A DNA stretch of 64,000 nucleotides, from the NCBI RefSeq assembly GCF_014641555.1, contig NZ_BMHY01000003.1, positions 451,367-515,366 of the forward strand, read 5' to 3'. Below, piece by piece: positions 1 to 7,276 of this stretch (positions are counted from its first letter, which is position 1; every line of letters begins with the position of its first letter). The notes below the pieces were generated by a model. It had not been told where the DNA came from. It worked only from the letters and a program-made list of their open reading frames with translations, and ran no database searches. This DNA is from Paenibacillus radicis (ex Gao et al. 2016). GTDB taxonomy: Bacteria; Bacillota; Bacilli; Paenibacillales; Paenibacillaceae. The translations under genes and the position numbers were made by a program.

Positions 1-110
1 GAATCGTCCCATTTTTTCGAGTAGGCTTTTTTCGTTACCCACAACGTCATCCAAGTGAGCACGGCCACGATAATAATAGCAAAAATCCATACACCAGCAG
101 GTACGCCCAT
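1..110 (-). CDS. Small membrane protein, 5' end only (cut by window edge)
   Basis: The first 36 codons of a gene that runs off the left edge. The start is taken as the ATG at 108-110 because an AGGAGG (118-123) lies 7 nt upstream; another ATG at 112-114 is too close to it and is in another frame. The product begins MGVPAGVWIFAIIIVAVLTW, a single N-terminal membrane segment of about 20 residues, followed by a lysine-rich stretch (KKAYSKKW), so the C-terminal part probably faces the cytoplasm. The family is not recognised from this fragment and no function is assigned. Confidence 0.6.
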   Translation of the reverse strand, partial: MGVPAGVWIFAIIIVAVLTWMTLWVTKKAYSKKWDD

Positions 111-308
111 GCATGACCCTCCTTTGCCTTTTTCATTATCATACCGGACATTAGAGGTGCGTACTCGCCGTAATTATTAACATTTTGCAACTTTTTTGGA
201 ACTGCCCTAATGGTCTACGCTGTACTTGGCTCCCAGTCATTCCACCGAACAATTGTAGTATGCTTCATTATTTAGCCTTGCATACAACCATTGCCCTCAA
301 GGAACAAT

Positions 309-1139
309 TTACAATAGCTGCTCTAATGTTGCCAACGCGCGCTTTGAGGCCGATTGCTGCTCCTCATCACCTTCATACTCTACGGTGTACCAGCCATCAT
401 AACCGATTTCTTTCAACTGCCCGATAATAAACGGTAAATCGACAACACCCTCGCCTGCAACGCGCCCGGCAAAAGGCTGCCCGCTTAAAGAGCGGTAGAA
501 AGAACCTTTATAGTCTTGTTCCACCTGTACAAAATCCTTCACATGCACGTGTCCTACCAATGATTTGAGCTCTTGAATCGCTTTACTTGGGTCCTCGTCA
601 ACAAGCAGAAAATTGCCCGCATCAAACGTAGAGCGCAAATTCGGCGAATTCACATCCTTTATAATCGCAGCGACCTGTTCGGCCTTTCCGGCGAGCAAGC
701 CGTGATTTTCCAGACAAAGCATAATGCCCTGCTCTTCCGCATACGCCGAAGCTTCCTGCAAGCCTTCAATAATCCAGGACCGCACCTCGTCAAAAGCAAG
801 CCCTTCCCGCAAATCGCCTGCAAATACACGTACGACACCGGCTCCCAGCAAGACCGCGTTATCAATACTCAGCTTGATATCCGCTAATTGAGCCTGCCGT
901 TTCTCCGGATCAGCTTCGGCAAAGTTGTTAGAAGCACCAAAGCAAGCCAGCTTAAGTCCGGTACGGGCCAAAGCATCCTTCACTTCCTCCGGGTCCCGCT
1001 CTGGATTCCAATAGAAGCTCAACAGCTCCACACCCTGTGCATCTGTCGTTGCCACAAATTCAATAAACTGCGCATTCGTCCATCCCTCATTATAGTAGGA
1101 ATGACAGCTCCATGCGCTTAGCGCGATTTTTGCTCCCAT
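309..1139 (-). CDS. Sugar phosphate isomerase/epimerase, xylose-isomerase-like TIM barrel
   Basis: 276 residues, the usual length for single-domain AP-endonuclease-2/xylose-isomerase-like barrels. Such enzymes bind a divalent metal and isomerise or epimerise keto-sugars or inosose-type compounds in the cytoplasm. Visible barrel signatures include CLENHG (metal-ligand Glu) near residue 144, STFDAGN near 169, GHVHVKD near 196 and YTVEYEGDE near the C terminus. The ATG at 1139 follows GGGAGG by 6 nt. It is the last gene of a three-gene minus-strand operon behind a second barrel protein (24 nt away) and a Gfo/Idh/MocA dehydrogenase. That context points to catabolism of an unusual sugar or polyol; the substrate cannot be read from the sequence. 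Confidence 0.85.
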   Translation of the reverse strand: MGAKIALSAWSCHSYYNEGWTNAQFIEFVATTDAQGVELLSFYWNPERDPEEVKDALARTGLKLACFGASNNFAEADPEKRQAQLADIKLSIDNAVLLGAGVVRVFAGDLREGLAFDEVRSWIIEGLQEASAYAEEQGIMLCLENHGLLAGKAEQVAAIIKDVNSPNLRSTFDAGNFLLVDEDPSKAIQELKSLVGHVHVKDFVQVEQDYKGSFYRSLSGQPFAGRVAGEGVVDLPFIIGQLKEIGYDGWYTVEYEGDEEQQSASKRALATLEQLL

Positions 1140-1163
1140 GCCGAACCTCCCTCTGCCTGCTGC

Positions 1164-2048
1164 CTATTTAAATGAATGAAGAAACTGAATCGCTTTGCGA
1201 ATATCCGTTTCCGGCTGCGTTCCCACTTCCCGCTCGATTGTCAAATAACCGGTGTAGCCGATTTCTTTCAGCGCCGTCAAATAAGCCGAAAAATCTACGC
1301 CGCCCTCGCCGAGCGGAACCTCACGGAAAAACTCGCCACGCGTCACCATTTCCGATATCGTATCGTGATCCATCTCGCCATAACCCAAGTAGCCGTAGAC
1401 TGCACGCGGATCAACATCAGCCAGCTTAATGCCATCCTTGGCATGCGTATGCACGATATAGTCCTTCAGCAAATAGACGCCCTGCACCGGATCATCACCC
1501 GTTACCATAACCATATTCGCCGGATCGAAGTTAACCGATACCCCGTTCGTAGACAGCGAGTCGAGGAATTGCTTCAGCCTCGCCGCCGGTTCCGGTCCTG
1601 TCTCTATCGCAAAATGTGCGCCTTTATCGCTCGCATAATTGCTTAGCTCTTCACAAGCCTCCTGCATCGCCGCATAAATCTCCGAGCTGCTGTCCTCTGG
1701 CACGATACCGATATGCGTCGTTACAATCGAGGTGCCGAGATCAAGCGCCAGATCGAGAATGCGTTTGGACTTTTCGATTTTCGCCACATTGGCCTTCCGG
1801 TCTTGAAAGCCATGGCCGCCAAGATCGCCGCAGAGAGCGGATATCGTTAAACCAAGCGACCCGATGTAGTCCTTCAGCTCTTTGCGCGCTGCCGCCGTCA
1901 GTTGTTCCGGATCCATCTCGCCGCTCACGGCATAAATCTGAACACCGTCTGCGCCAACTTCTTTCGCTTTCTGCAGACCGCCACGCAGACCTGCGCCAAA
2001 GCTCTCTACGATTACGCCAACTGGATTGCTTATTTTCACCTCAGTCAT
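1164..2048 (-). CDS. Sugar phosphate isomerase/epimerase (second TIM-barrel paralogue)
   Basis: 294 residues, same superfamily as the downstream gene but clearly diverged. Metal-ligand motifs are HFAIETGPE (about residues 144-152), VNFDPANMV (about 171-179), HTHAKDG and, at the C terminus, YLTIEREVG. Glu, Asp and His ligands of the xylose-isomerase-like metal site are therefore present. The start ATG is preceded by an AAGGA motif. Only 2 nt separate it from the end of the dehydrogenase gene, so the two are probably translationally coupled. Two isomerase-like barrels plus an oxidoreductase resemble inositol-type or rare-sugar oxidation pathways, in which a dehydrogenase makes a keto-sugar that the barrels rearrange. 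That role is inferred from context. Confidence 0.85.
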   Translation of the reverse strand: MTEVKISNPVGVIVESFGAGLRGGLQKAKEVGADGVQIYAVSGEMDPEQLTAAARKELKDYIGSLGLTISALCGDLGGHGFQDRKANVAKIEKSKRILDLALDLGTSIVTTHIGIVPEDSSSEIYAAMQEACEELSNYASDKGAHFAIETGPEPAARLKQFLDSLSTNGVSVNFDPANMVMVTGDDPVQGVYLLKDYIVHTHAKDGIKLADVDPRAVYGYLGYGEMDHDTISEMVTRGEFFREVPLGEGGVDFSAYLTALKEIGYTGYLTIEREVGTQPETDIRKAIQFLHSFK

Positions 2049-2050
2049 CG

Positions 2051-3127
2051 TTATCCTTCCTCCCCAGCGCTTAGTACGATCTCGCGGCCTTCCGCAGCCG
2101 ATTGATAAACCGCATTCAAAATCCGCATGATCTCCAGACCATCTTCTACCGGACTGACAGGCACTGCTTCACCCTTGCAGCAGGCAATAAAATGAGCAAT
2201 CTCGTTATTAAAAGCCGACTGAAATTGGAAGGTACGATGATCAATTTGCGGCTCTATATTCACAATCGTATTGAACTGCTCGCTCACGATAACAAGCTCT
2301 GGCTCGAGCTCCGCGCCGCCTTTTGTTCCGAAAATTTTGGCCGACGATTCATCCTTAGAAGCATGCAGTGTAAAGCTGACGTCGACATACAGGCTTGCTC
2401 CGTTCTCGAAGCGGATGAGCGCATTAGCCAAATCCTCGACATCGTTTTTATCCGCATCATAGTCGGCCGCCTGGTAGAAGGAAAGTCCCTCCACGTGGGA
2501 ACGGTTGCCGAGCTGCCGATACGTATTGCCGCTAACCGACTTCACCTTTGGTTTGCCCATTAAATACCAGCATACGTCAATCATATGTACGCCAATATCG
2601 ATGAGCGGGCCGCCGCCTGAACGCTCCTTATCGGAGAACCAGCCGCCCGGATTGCCAAGCCTGCGTATAATCGACGCTTTCGCATAATAAATATCGCCTA
2701 ATGCGCCAGCTTCTCTATATTTATTCAACAGCTTCACCTGATCGCTGTAACGGCGGACGAATCCTACAAGCAACAGCTTGCCCGTACGTTTGACGGCAGC
2801 CTCTACCTGCTGAGCCTGCTCTACCGTTTGCGACAATGGCTTCTCGCATAGCACATGCTTGCCTGCCTCCAAAGCCGCTACTGCAATTTCCGCATGCGTG
2901 TTATTCCATGTGCAAATGCTTACAGCATCTATCTCTGGATCGGCAAGCAGCTGTTTGTAATCCGTATAAATGCGAGGAATGCCGAAGCGTTCCGCCTTCT
3001 CTTGCGCGCGCCCTTCGTTAAGATCAGCAATCGCTGTTAATTGTACTTGGGGATGAATGGAATATGCCTGTAAATGCGAGCTGGAAATGGAACCTGCGCC
3101 TATAACGCCAACCTTTAATGTAGTCAT
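2051..3127 (-). CDS. Gfo/Idh/MocA family NAD(P)-dependent oxidoreductase
   Basis: 358 residues from the ATG at 3125-3127. A further in-frame ATG lies 18 nt upstream, but the GGAGG that would serve as ribosome binding site falls between the two, about 11 nt before the one chosen. The N-terminal Rossmann motif is GVIGAGSISSSH, followed by the family's cofactor/active-site motif CEKPLSQT near residue 95 and a C-terminal GFO_IDH_MocA substrate domain containing DIGVHMIDVCWYLMG. Family members oxidise a sugar or cyclitol hydroxyl with NAD(P)+ in the cytoplasm. First gene of the operon 309-3127, divergent from the AraC-type regulator at 3221, which probably controls it. Confidence 0.9.
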   Translation of the reverse strand: MTTLKVGVIGAGSISSSHLQAYSIHPQVQLTAIADLNEGRAQEKAERFGIPRIYTDYKQLLADPEIDAVSICTWNNTHAEIAVAALEAGKHVLCEKPLSQTVEQAQQVEAAVKRTGKLLLVGFVRRYSDQVKLLNKYREAGALGDIYYAKASIIRRLGNPGGWFSDKERSGGGPLIDIGVHMIDVCWYLMGKPKVKSVSGNTYRQLGNRSHVEGLSFYQAADYDADKNDVEDLANALIRFENGASLYVDVSFTLHASKDESSAKIFGTKGGAELEPELVIVSEQFNTIVNIEPQIDHRTFQFQSAFNNEIAHFIACCKGEAVPVSPVEDGLEIMRILNAVYQSAAEGREIVLSAGEEG

Positions 3128-3220
3128 CGTTTTCTTCGCCTCCATGCTTCATATAACTAATTATTGCATCCTAAGCCATTCAAACTTAACATGATTATAT
3201 AAGGGAAAGGAATGAACAAC

Positions 3221-4087
3221 ATGGTTAAGTTCATGGATTATATGATCAGCACTGAACCGATAAGGGTAATCGATCTGACCCTGGATCCAGCCAAGCTGTC
3301 TGTTCGTTCGCTCGTCATTCGCAATGTAGGCCATTTGCCCGGTAGAACCTTGTTTCGCCATGATGCGGTCTTCGATCATTGGGCCATCGTTTATATAGCC
3401 GGAGGCTCCGGCAGTTTCCAAATAAAAGGCGGTTCGCCGCAGCGGGTGAAAGCAGGAAGTCTATTCTTCTTCCAGCCCGGTGTCGTCTATAACTATGGCC
3501 CTGATGAGGGCGGGTATTGGGATGAGTTTTATTTTACGGTCAAGGGGAGCCGCATGGAGGAATGGATTCGGGACTGGCCGATCCCCGTTCGCACGGTCGC
3601 TCATCCTGGAGTTGACGCCTCCCAGCAAAATCGGATCGACCGGATTTTCGCCTTGATGGAAAGCGGACAGCCGGCTAATGCCGACCGGGCAGCGCTGCTG
3701 CTGGAGGCAACCGTTTTCGAATGGATACAACGGCAGCAGCCTTCACCCGCCAACGTAAAAAACGCGCGTCTTGCTCAGCTTCTAGAAGATTTATCGCAGT
3801 CACTCTACGAACCCTTCGATGCCAAAGCTTTCGCCGAGCGCCACCATTGGTCGCTGTCGACGCTTCGCCGCACAGTCAGCGAGTATACCGGCTTCGCGCT
3901 GCATGAATATGTACACCGGCTCAAAATCGCCGAAGCGAAAAATCGGCTGCTTAACACCGATCAGCCTGTGAAGGAAATTGCGGCGTCACTAGGCTATAAC
4001 GACGTGTTTTATTTCTCCAGGCTGTTCAAGAAACTGTCCGGCGAAGCACCCAAGCTATTCCGTGAACAGCGGCAATCTCAGCGTTGA
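3221..4087 (+). CDS. AraC family transcriptional regulator (sugar-responsive type)
   Basis: About 288 residues: an N-terminal cupin-like ligand domain (GSGSFQIKGG, SLFFFQPGVVYNYGP) and a C-terminal double helix-turn-helix of about 100 residues (EIAASLGYNDVFYFSRLFKK is the second HTH). The ATG at 3221 is preferred over those at 3212 and 3233 because the purine-rich GGAAAGG ends at 3210, leaving a 10-nt gap. Transcribed divergently from the three-gene sugar operon across a gap of under 100 bp, the usual arrangement for a local activator. The ligand is unknown, presumably a sugar of that pathway. Confidence 0.88.
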   Translation: MVKFMDYMISTEPIRVIDLTLDPAKLSVRSLVIRNVGHLPGRTLFRHDAVFDHWAIVYIAGGSGSFQIKGGSPQRVKAGSLFFFQPGVVYNYGPDEGGYWDEFYFTVKGSRMEEWIRDWPIPVRTVAHPGVDASQQNRIDRIFALMESGQPANADRAALLLEATVFEWIQRQQPSPANVKNARLAQLLEDLSQSLYEPFDAKAFAERHHWSLSTLRRTVSEYTGFALHEYVHRLKIAEAKNRLLNTDQPVKEIAASLGYNDVFYFSRLFKKLSGEAPKLFREQRQSQR

Positions 4088-4113
4088 AGAGAACAAGCCG
4101 CTCCAGCATAAAA

Positions 4114-4177
4114 AAGCCCTCCAAGCAGAAGCATCCGACTCCCCTAACGGATAAATTGGATGTCAACTTGAGGGCTT
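4114..4177 (+). terminator. Probable terminator hairpin after the AraC gene
   Basis: Arms AAGCCCTCCAAG (4114-4125) and CTTGAGGGCTT (4167-4177) are complementary with one bulged C, and enclose a 41-nt apical region with a smaller ATCCG/CGGAT stem. An A-run precedes the left arm, so it may also act on the minus strand for the gene at 4198-4365's far side. The long loop lowers confidence. Confidence 0.5.
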
Positions 4178-4197
4178 AGTTTCCCTGATCTTACAGC

Positions 4198-4365
4198 TTA
4201 GGACTTGGACTGCAAATTAGGAGAAGCTTCCGTTTCGCATGCTTCTTCAGCAGCCGACTGGAACTCCTCTTCGTTGTTTTGTGCCAGCTTATCGCCGAAC
4301 TGATCTAACCGATCCGGACTGCTTGCCGGCCCGTCGTTATCGGGCTTATTGTTTCTGCCTGACAT
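4198..4365 (-). CDS. Small hydrophilic hypothetical protein
   Basis: A 55-residue acidic, Asn/Gln/Glu-rich protein beginning MSGRNNKPDNDGPASSPDR. The ATG at 4363-4365 is chosen because AGGAGG stands 9 nt upstream; the open frame continues to 4428 but that extension has no ribosome binding site. No membrane segment, signal peptide or known motif is visible. The composition resembles small disordered proteins common in spore-formers, but that is only an impression. Monocistronic by spacing. Confidence 0.6.
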   Translation of the reverse strand: MSGRNNKPDNDGPASSPDRLDQFGDKLAQNNEEEFQSAAEEACETEASPNLQSKS

Positions 4366-4452
4366 AGCCACACACCTCCTTCGTGAAGCAATCTCTTTCA
4401 CGGCTTTCATTTTGCCCCACTTCATCAATATGCATCCTGAGCATACAGCACA

Positions 4453-4490
4453 AAACAGGCCAGCGGATTTCTCCTCCTGACCTGCTTTTT
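4453..4490. terminator. Bidirectional terminator-like hairpin
   Basis: Arms ACAGGCCAG (4455-4463) and CTGACCTGC (4477-4485) pair with G-U tolerance, followed on the plus strand by a T-run (4486-4490) and on the minus strand by TTTTG. It lies downstream of the SDR remnant at 4547-4680 on the minus strand. Confidence 0.55.
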
Positions 4491-4546
4491 CACTTGCTTA
4501 TTGCAATATCAATTTACGACGTCAACGAACTAAATTCAGTTCAGTC

Positions 4547-4680
4547 TTAAAGCGTTACGCCAGTCATTTCCTGACTCAGCTGCCATAATCGCTCCGCCAA
4601 GGCAGGATCAATAGCCCGCTGATAGGTCCCTGGCAATGTCTGCGATGCTGTATTCAGGCTCCATCTCTCGCTCCTTTCTA
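4547..4680 (-). pseudogene. C-terminal remnant of a short-chain dehydrogenase/reductase
   Basis: An open minus-strand frame ends at the stop 4547-4549 and encodes ...TLPGTYQRAIDPALAERLW followed by QLSQEMTGVTL. The pattern 'LAxRLWxLSxExTGV' is the usual C-terminal tail of retinol-dehydrogenase-like SDR proteins. The frame opens only about 45 codons upstream and lacks the Rossmann core, so this is read as the stump of a deleted or decayed SDR gene. An AAAGGAG followed by an ATG lies at its 5' end but belongs to another frame that closes after 18 codons. The family assignment rests on the tail alone. Confidence 0.45.
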
Positions 4681-4818
4681 ACTAAGTGGCAACCACTCGG
4701 TTCAATTAACTCTTCTGCAGCTTATCCGATGGAGTTCACTCCATGTCAAGCGGCTCTCTTTTTATAAATGATTAGTAAAATTTTCTACACTAATTTGTGT
4801 CTTTCATTCAGATAATGC

Positions 4819-4848
4819 TTGACTATTATTTGGATATTCTTGTATATT
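4819..4848 (+). promoter_or_regulatory. Sigma-A-type promoter
   Basis: TTGACT (4819-4824), 18-nt spacer, TATATT (4843-4848). It drives the leader with an internal terminator (4886-4938) and then the exported coiled-coil gene starting at 4973. Confidence 0.6.
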
Positions 4849-4885
4849 GATAGCGATTCAACCAATTTAATCGGCTAACAATGGG

Positions 4886-4938
4886 AAGCACCCGTAAGAG
4901 AAAGGCGCATAGCGCCTTCCTTTTGCAGGTGCTTTTTT
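4886..4938 (+). terminator. Nested intrinsic terminator inside a 5' leader
   Basis: Outer stem AAGCACC (4886-4892) / GGTGCTT (4928-4934) and inner stem AAGGCGC (4902-4908) / GCGCCTT (4912-4918), then a run of six T. It sits about 35 nt downstream of the presumed transcription start and about 20 nt upstream of the ribosome binding site of the next gene, so it either ends a short RNA of about 80 nt or works as an attenuator. Confidence 0.7.
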
Positions 4939-4972
4939 GCGTTTTCAGCCGTAAACCAAGGAGGTTATGATC

Positions 4973-5800
4973 TTGTTATTGAGTAAAACCAAGCTTATCG
5001 TCATTATTCTGGCACTCTCTTTAGCCGCCGCCATCTCGTTGCCCATGCCCGCCGCTCATGCCGCCCCATTCGAGTTCACTGTTACTGCCAAAACCGCCTA
5101 CGACAAAATGATTGCAGCAGCGCCTGCTGCAACAGCATCAAAGCTCGCCAAACAGTATAGCGATTTGCAGACATCCCAGAAATCCGACATCGAATGGGAT
5201 AAAAAAATTAATGATCTCCACTATCGCAATGAAGAGAATATGCTTGCTGCCCGCGCCAAAGTGAAAGAAATCGACGTCGCCAAGCATGCTAAGCTTACTG
5301 AAGCGATTGTCCAGGCAAAGAAAAAATACGAGCCGGTCTTCAATATACATGAAACGTTGAAGAAACAGCTCGCTATGGCGAAATCGGCGAAAAATAAGGT
5401 GATGATATCCGTCCTGCAGCCCCAAGTGGATGCGGCCAAAACCGCAGTCACTATAGCAAAGGAAGATATTAAACAAAAGGAGGCAGCGCTGAAAAAGGCC
5501 AAAGCGGAAACAATTGCGACCAAGAAGACGATTAACGCCACCTTATCCAGTACCGATACACTCAAAGTCAAAATTAAGGCAGCGAAAGGAACGATCAGCA
5601 GCTTGAAAAAGTCTTTTTCAACAGAAGGGACCCTGCTAAATCAAGCCGTTCGCAAAGGAGATGCGGCAGCCTCATCCGCCTCCTTTACTCGCATGCTGTC
5701 CTGGCAGCAGCAAATCATTACGCAAAAGCAGAGCATCTATAGCTACGAGCAGCAGATTGATGCTGTAATCGCCAAGGCAAACGGGCAAATCCCGAAATAA
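4973..5800 (+). CDS. Exported alpha-helical (coiled-coil) protein of unknown function
   Basis: About 275 residues from a TTG at 4973. AAGGAGG (4958-4964) is 8 nt before this TTG but only 2 nt before the in-frame ATG at 4967, so the TTG is the better start. A Sec signal peptide is obvious: KTK, a hydrophobic core (LIVIILALSLAAAISLPMP) and a likely AHA^AP cleavage site. The mature part is Lys/Ala-rich and almost entirely helical, with long heptad-like stretches, and carries no recognisable catalytic motif. No cysteine lipobox and no wall anchor, so it is probably secreted or loosely attached to the envelope. Preceded by a promoter and a leader terminator, suggesting conditional expression. Confidence 0.8.
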   Translation: MLLSKTKLIVIILALSLAAAISLPMPAAHAAPFEFTVTAKTAYDKMIAAAPAATASKLAKQYSDLQTSQKSDIEWDKKINDLHYRNEENMLAARAKVKEIDVAKHAKLTEAIVQAKKKYEPVFNIHETLKKQLAMAKSAKNKVMISVLQPQVDAAKTAVTIAKEDIKQKEAALKKAKAETIATKKTINATLSSTDTLKVKIKAAKGTISSLKKSFSTEGTLLNQAVRKGDAAASSASFTRMLSWQQQIITQKQSIYSYEQQIDAVIAKANGQIPK

Positions 5801-5812
5801 CGCCGTAAAAAA

Positions 5813-5843
5813 ATCAGGCAACGGTTATTGACCGTTGCCTGAT
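5813..5843. terminator. Bidirectional intrinsic terminator
   Basis: Perfect 13-bp stem ATCAGGCAACGGT (5813-5825) / ACCGTTGCCTGAT (5831-5843) with a 5-nt loop, A-run on the left and T-rich stretch on the right. It serves the convergent genes ending at 5800 (+) and 5859 (-). Confidence 0.85.
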
Positions 5844-5858
5844 TGAGCTTTTTGCCCG

Positions 5859-7076
5859 CTATGAAGAGTAGACCGTTTCTGCGAAGCTTTCTATAATACG
5901 CTCGAACTCGAACTTAACAGCATCAAATTTCTCTACATCAGACAAGGCGATAATCTGGTGAACTGCCGTTTTCGTCTGAATGATGACGACCAAATAGACA
6001 TACTCAAAACTCTCAATTTTTGTTTGGATAATGAATTTTTGTGCGTTATAGCTGTTAACAGTGAGAGCCGTAGGCTCTTCAACGACTGTCGTGTTCTCAT
6101 ACTCTCCCAGGTTTTCCATAAAGGATTGTGCATAGCTGCCCAGCAGCTCGGAATCAATCACACCCAGTTCAATGTCCTGGGAAACGACCATAAGCGAATT
6201 ACTCTCGAAATCGACTAACGATAGATTAAGCCCATTATCATGATCAGGGATCTCCCTGTCTTCCCAATAAGAGGGGGTTATAAGGGTAAAGCTTTGATCC
6301 CGGCTGGTCCACTGGATATCTTCGGCATCTTGGTTAGAGGGCTCATCTGATTCAATTATGCCGTTGGACTCCGATTGAAAATGGCTTGCTGGCATCCTGT
6401 CGCTTTCGTTGCTTGCATCGATTAAACTCGCAATGCCTAATCCCCCGCCAATAAGGCCAATCAGAACAATGACCGTAAATACCGGCGCCAGTACAACGTT
6501 ATTTCCTCTTCTCTCCGGTTCTAAATCTCTAACTTTAACGACATAGGTTTTAGCAGCCATATCGCCAAGCCTTTGCTTGTTCTTGGTAGCAAGCACCGCA
6601 ATACCCGCCGGCAGCCCCCCTGCCAGGAACGGGTTTGTATCAATGATGCGTATGGAGGAGCGAATCAAACCTTTAACAAAGCCGGGAGTGCCCCCTTCCC
6701 CATTGACAACCCTAATTCTAACCAGCATTTTCCCAAGCGTATAACCTGTGTATCCCTCTAGCAAAATATAATAGGCAAACACCAGGAAGGGGTAGGCCGC
6801 AACAATTAGCAGAATAGCAGCCGAATCATCATTTCTGATGGAAGCACCCATTATTCCGTAAAATGAAAGCAATAATAAGATCATTAAAATATAATCAATA
6901 ACGGTAGCGCCCCATCGGCGAAAAAAAATCGAGCTTGAATACGTGGAGGACAATGTTTGCATAGGAGGCTCCGGCGTCTGGTTAAAAAAATAAGGCGGCG
7001 GACTTAGCGGCGCTCCGTTACTTGATTGTGCCCCATTCCATGGCGGCGGCATTCCATTATTATCATTATGAATCAA
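5859..7076 (-). CDS. RDD-family membrane protein with C-terminal extracellular-type domain
   Basis: About 405 residues. The preferred start is the TTG at 7076, 8 nt after GAGGG; the in-frame GTG at 7085 overlaps that motif. After a Pro-rich disordered N terminus comes an RDD domain: FFRRWGATVIDYILM carries the Arg and the Asp of the motif, then two further membrane helices, GYTLGKMLVRIRVV and KQRLGDMAAKTYVV. A fourth hydrophobic helix (about residues 195-220) leads to a roughly 180-residue soluble C-terminal region (IQWTSRDQSFTLITPSYWED...) of the kind that reports on stress or surface anchoring in Bacillales, function unknown. RDD proteins are often transporters or transport-associated; no substrate can be named. 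Convergent with the exported helical protein. Confidence 0.8.
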   Translation of the reverse strand: MIHNDNNGMPPPWNGAQSSNGAPLSPPPYFFNQTPEPPMQTLSSTYSSSIFFRRWGATVIDYILMILLLLSFYGIMGASIRNDDSAAILLIVAAYPFLVFAYYILLEGYTGYTLGKMLVRIRVVNGEGGTPGFVKGLIRSSIRIIDTNPFLAGGLPAGIAVLATKNKQRLGDMAAKTYVVKVRDLEPERRGNNVVLAPVFTVIVLIGLIGGGLGIASLIDASNESDRMPASHFQSESNGIIESDEPSNQDAEDIQWTSRDQSFTLITPSYWEDREIPDHDNGLNLSLVDFESNSLMVVSQDIELGVIDSELLGSYAQSFMENLGEYENTTVVEEPTALTVNSYNAQKFIIQTKIESFEYVYLVVIIQTKTAVHQIIALSDVEKFDAVKFEFERIIESFAETVYSS

Positions 7077-7150
7077 AAATCGCACCCTCTTTTTACATAT
7101 TATCTCAACATTAAAGCATTCCTTCCTTCAAGCGTCAATGACTAGAGACT

Positions 7151-7182
7151 CTTCGACAGCCGCTGTCGAAGGGTGTTTTTTT
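7151..7182 (+). terminator. Intrinsic terminator in a divergent intergenic region
   Basis: Perfect 9-bp stem CTTCGACAG (7151-7159) / CTGTCGAAG (7163-7171) with a CCG loop, followed by a T-run. Only the plus-strand orientation has the T-tract. No plus-strand gene ends just upstream, so it either stops antisense transcription through the RDD gene or belongs to the leader of the next gene. Confidence 0.7.
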
Positions 7183-7276
7183 GTGTATAGTGCTTGCGGA
7201 CCAATTCCGGTATACTAGAGAGACTACTAGAAAATGCTGGAATAGAACGATTTCAGTGCGTCAAGGAGGACTTTCA

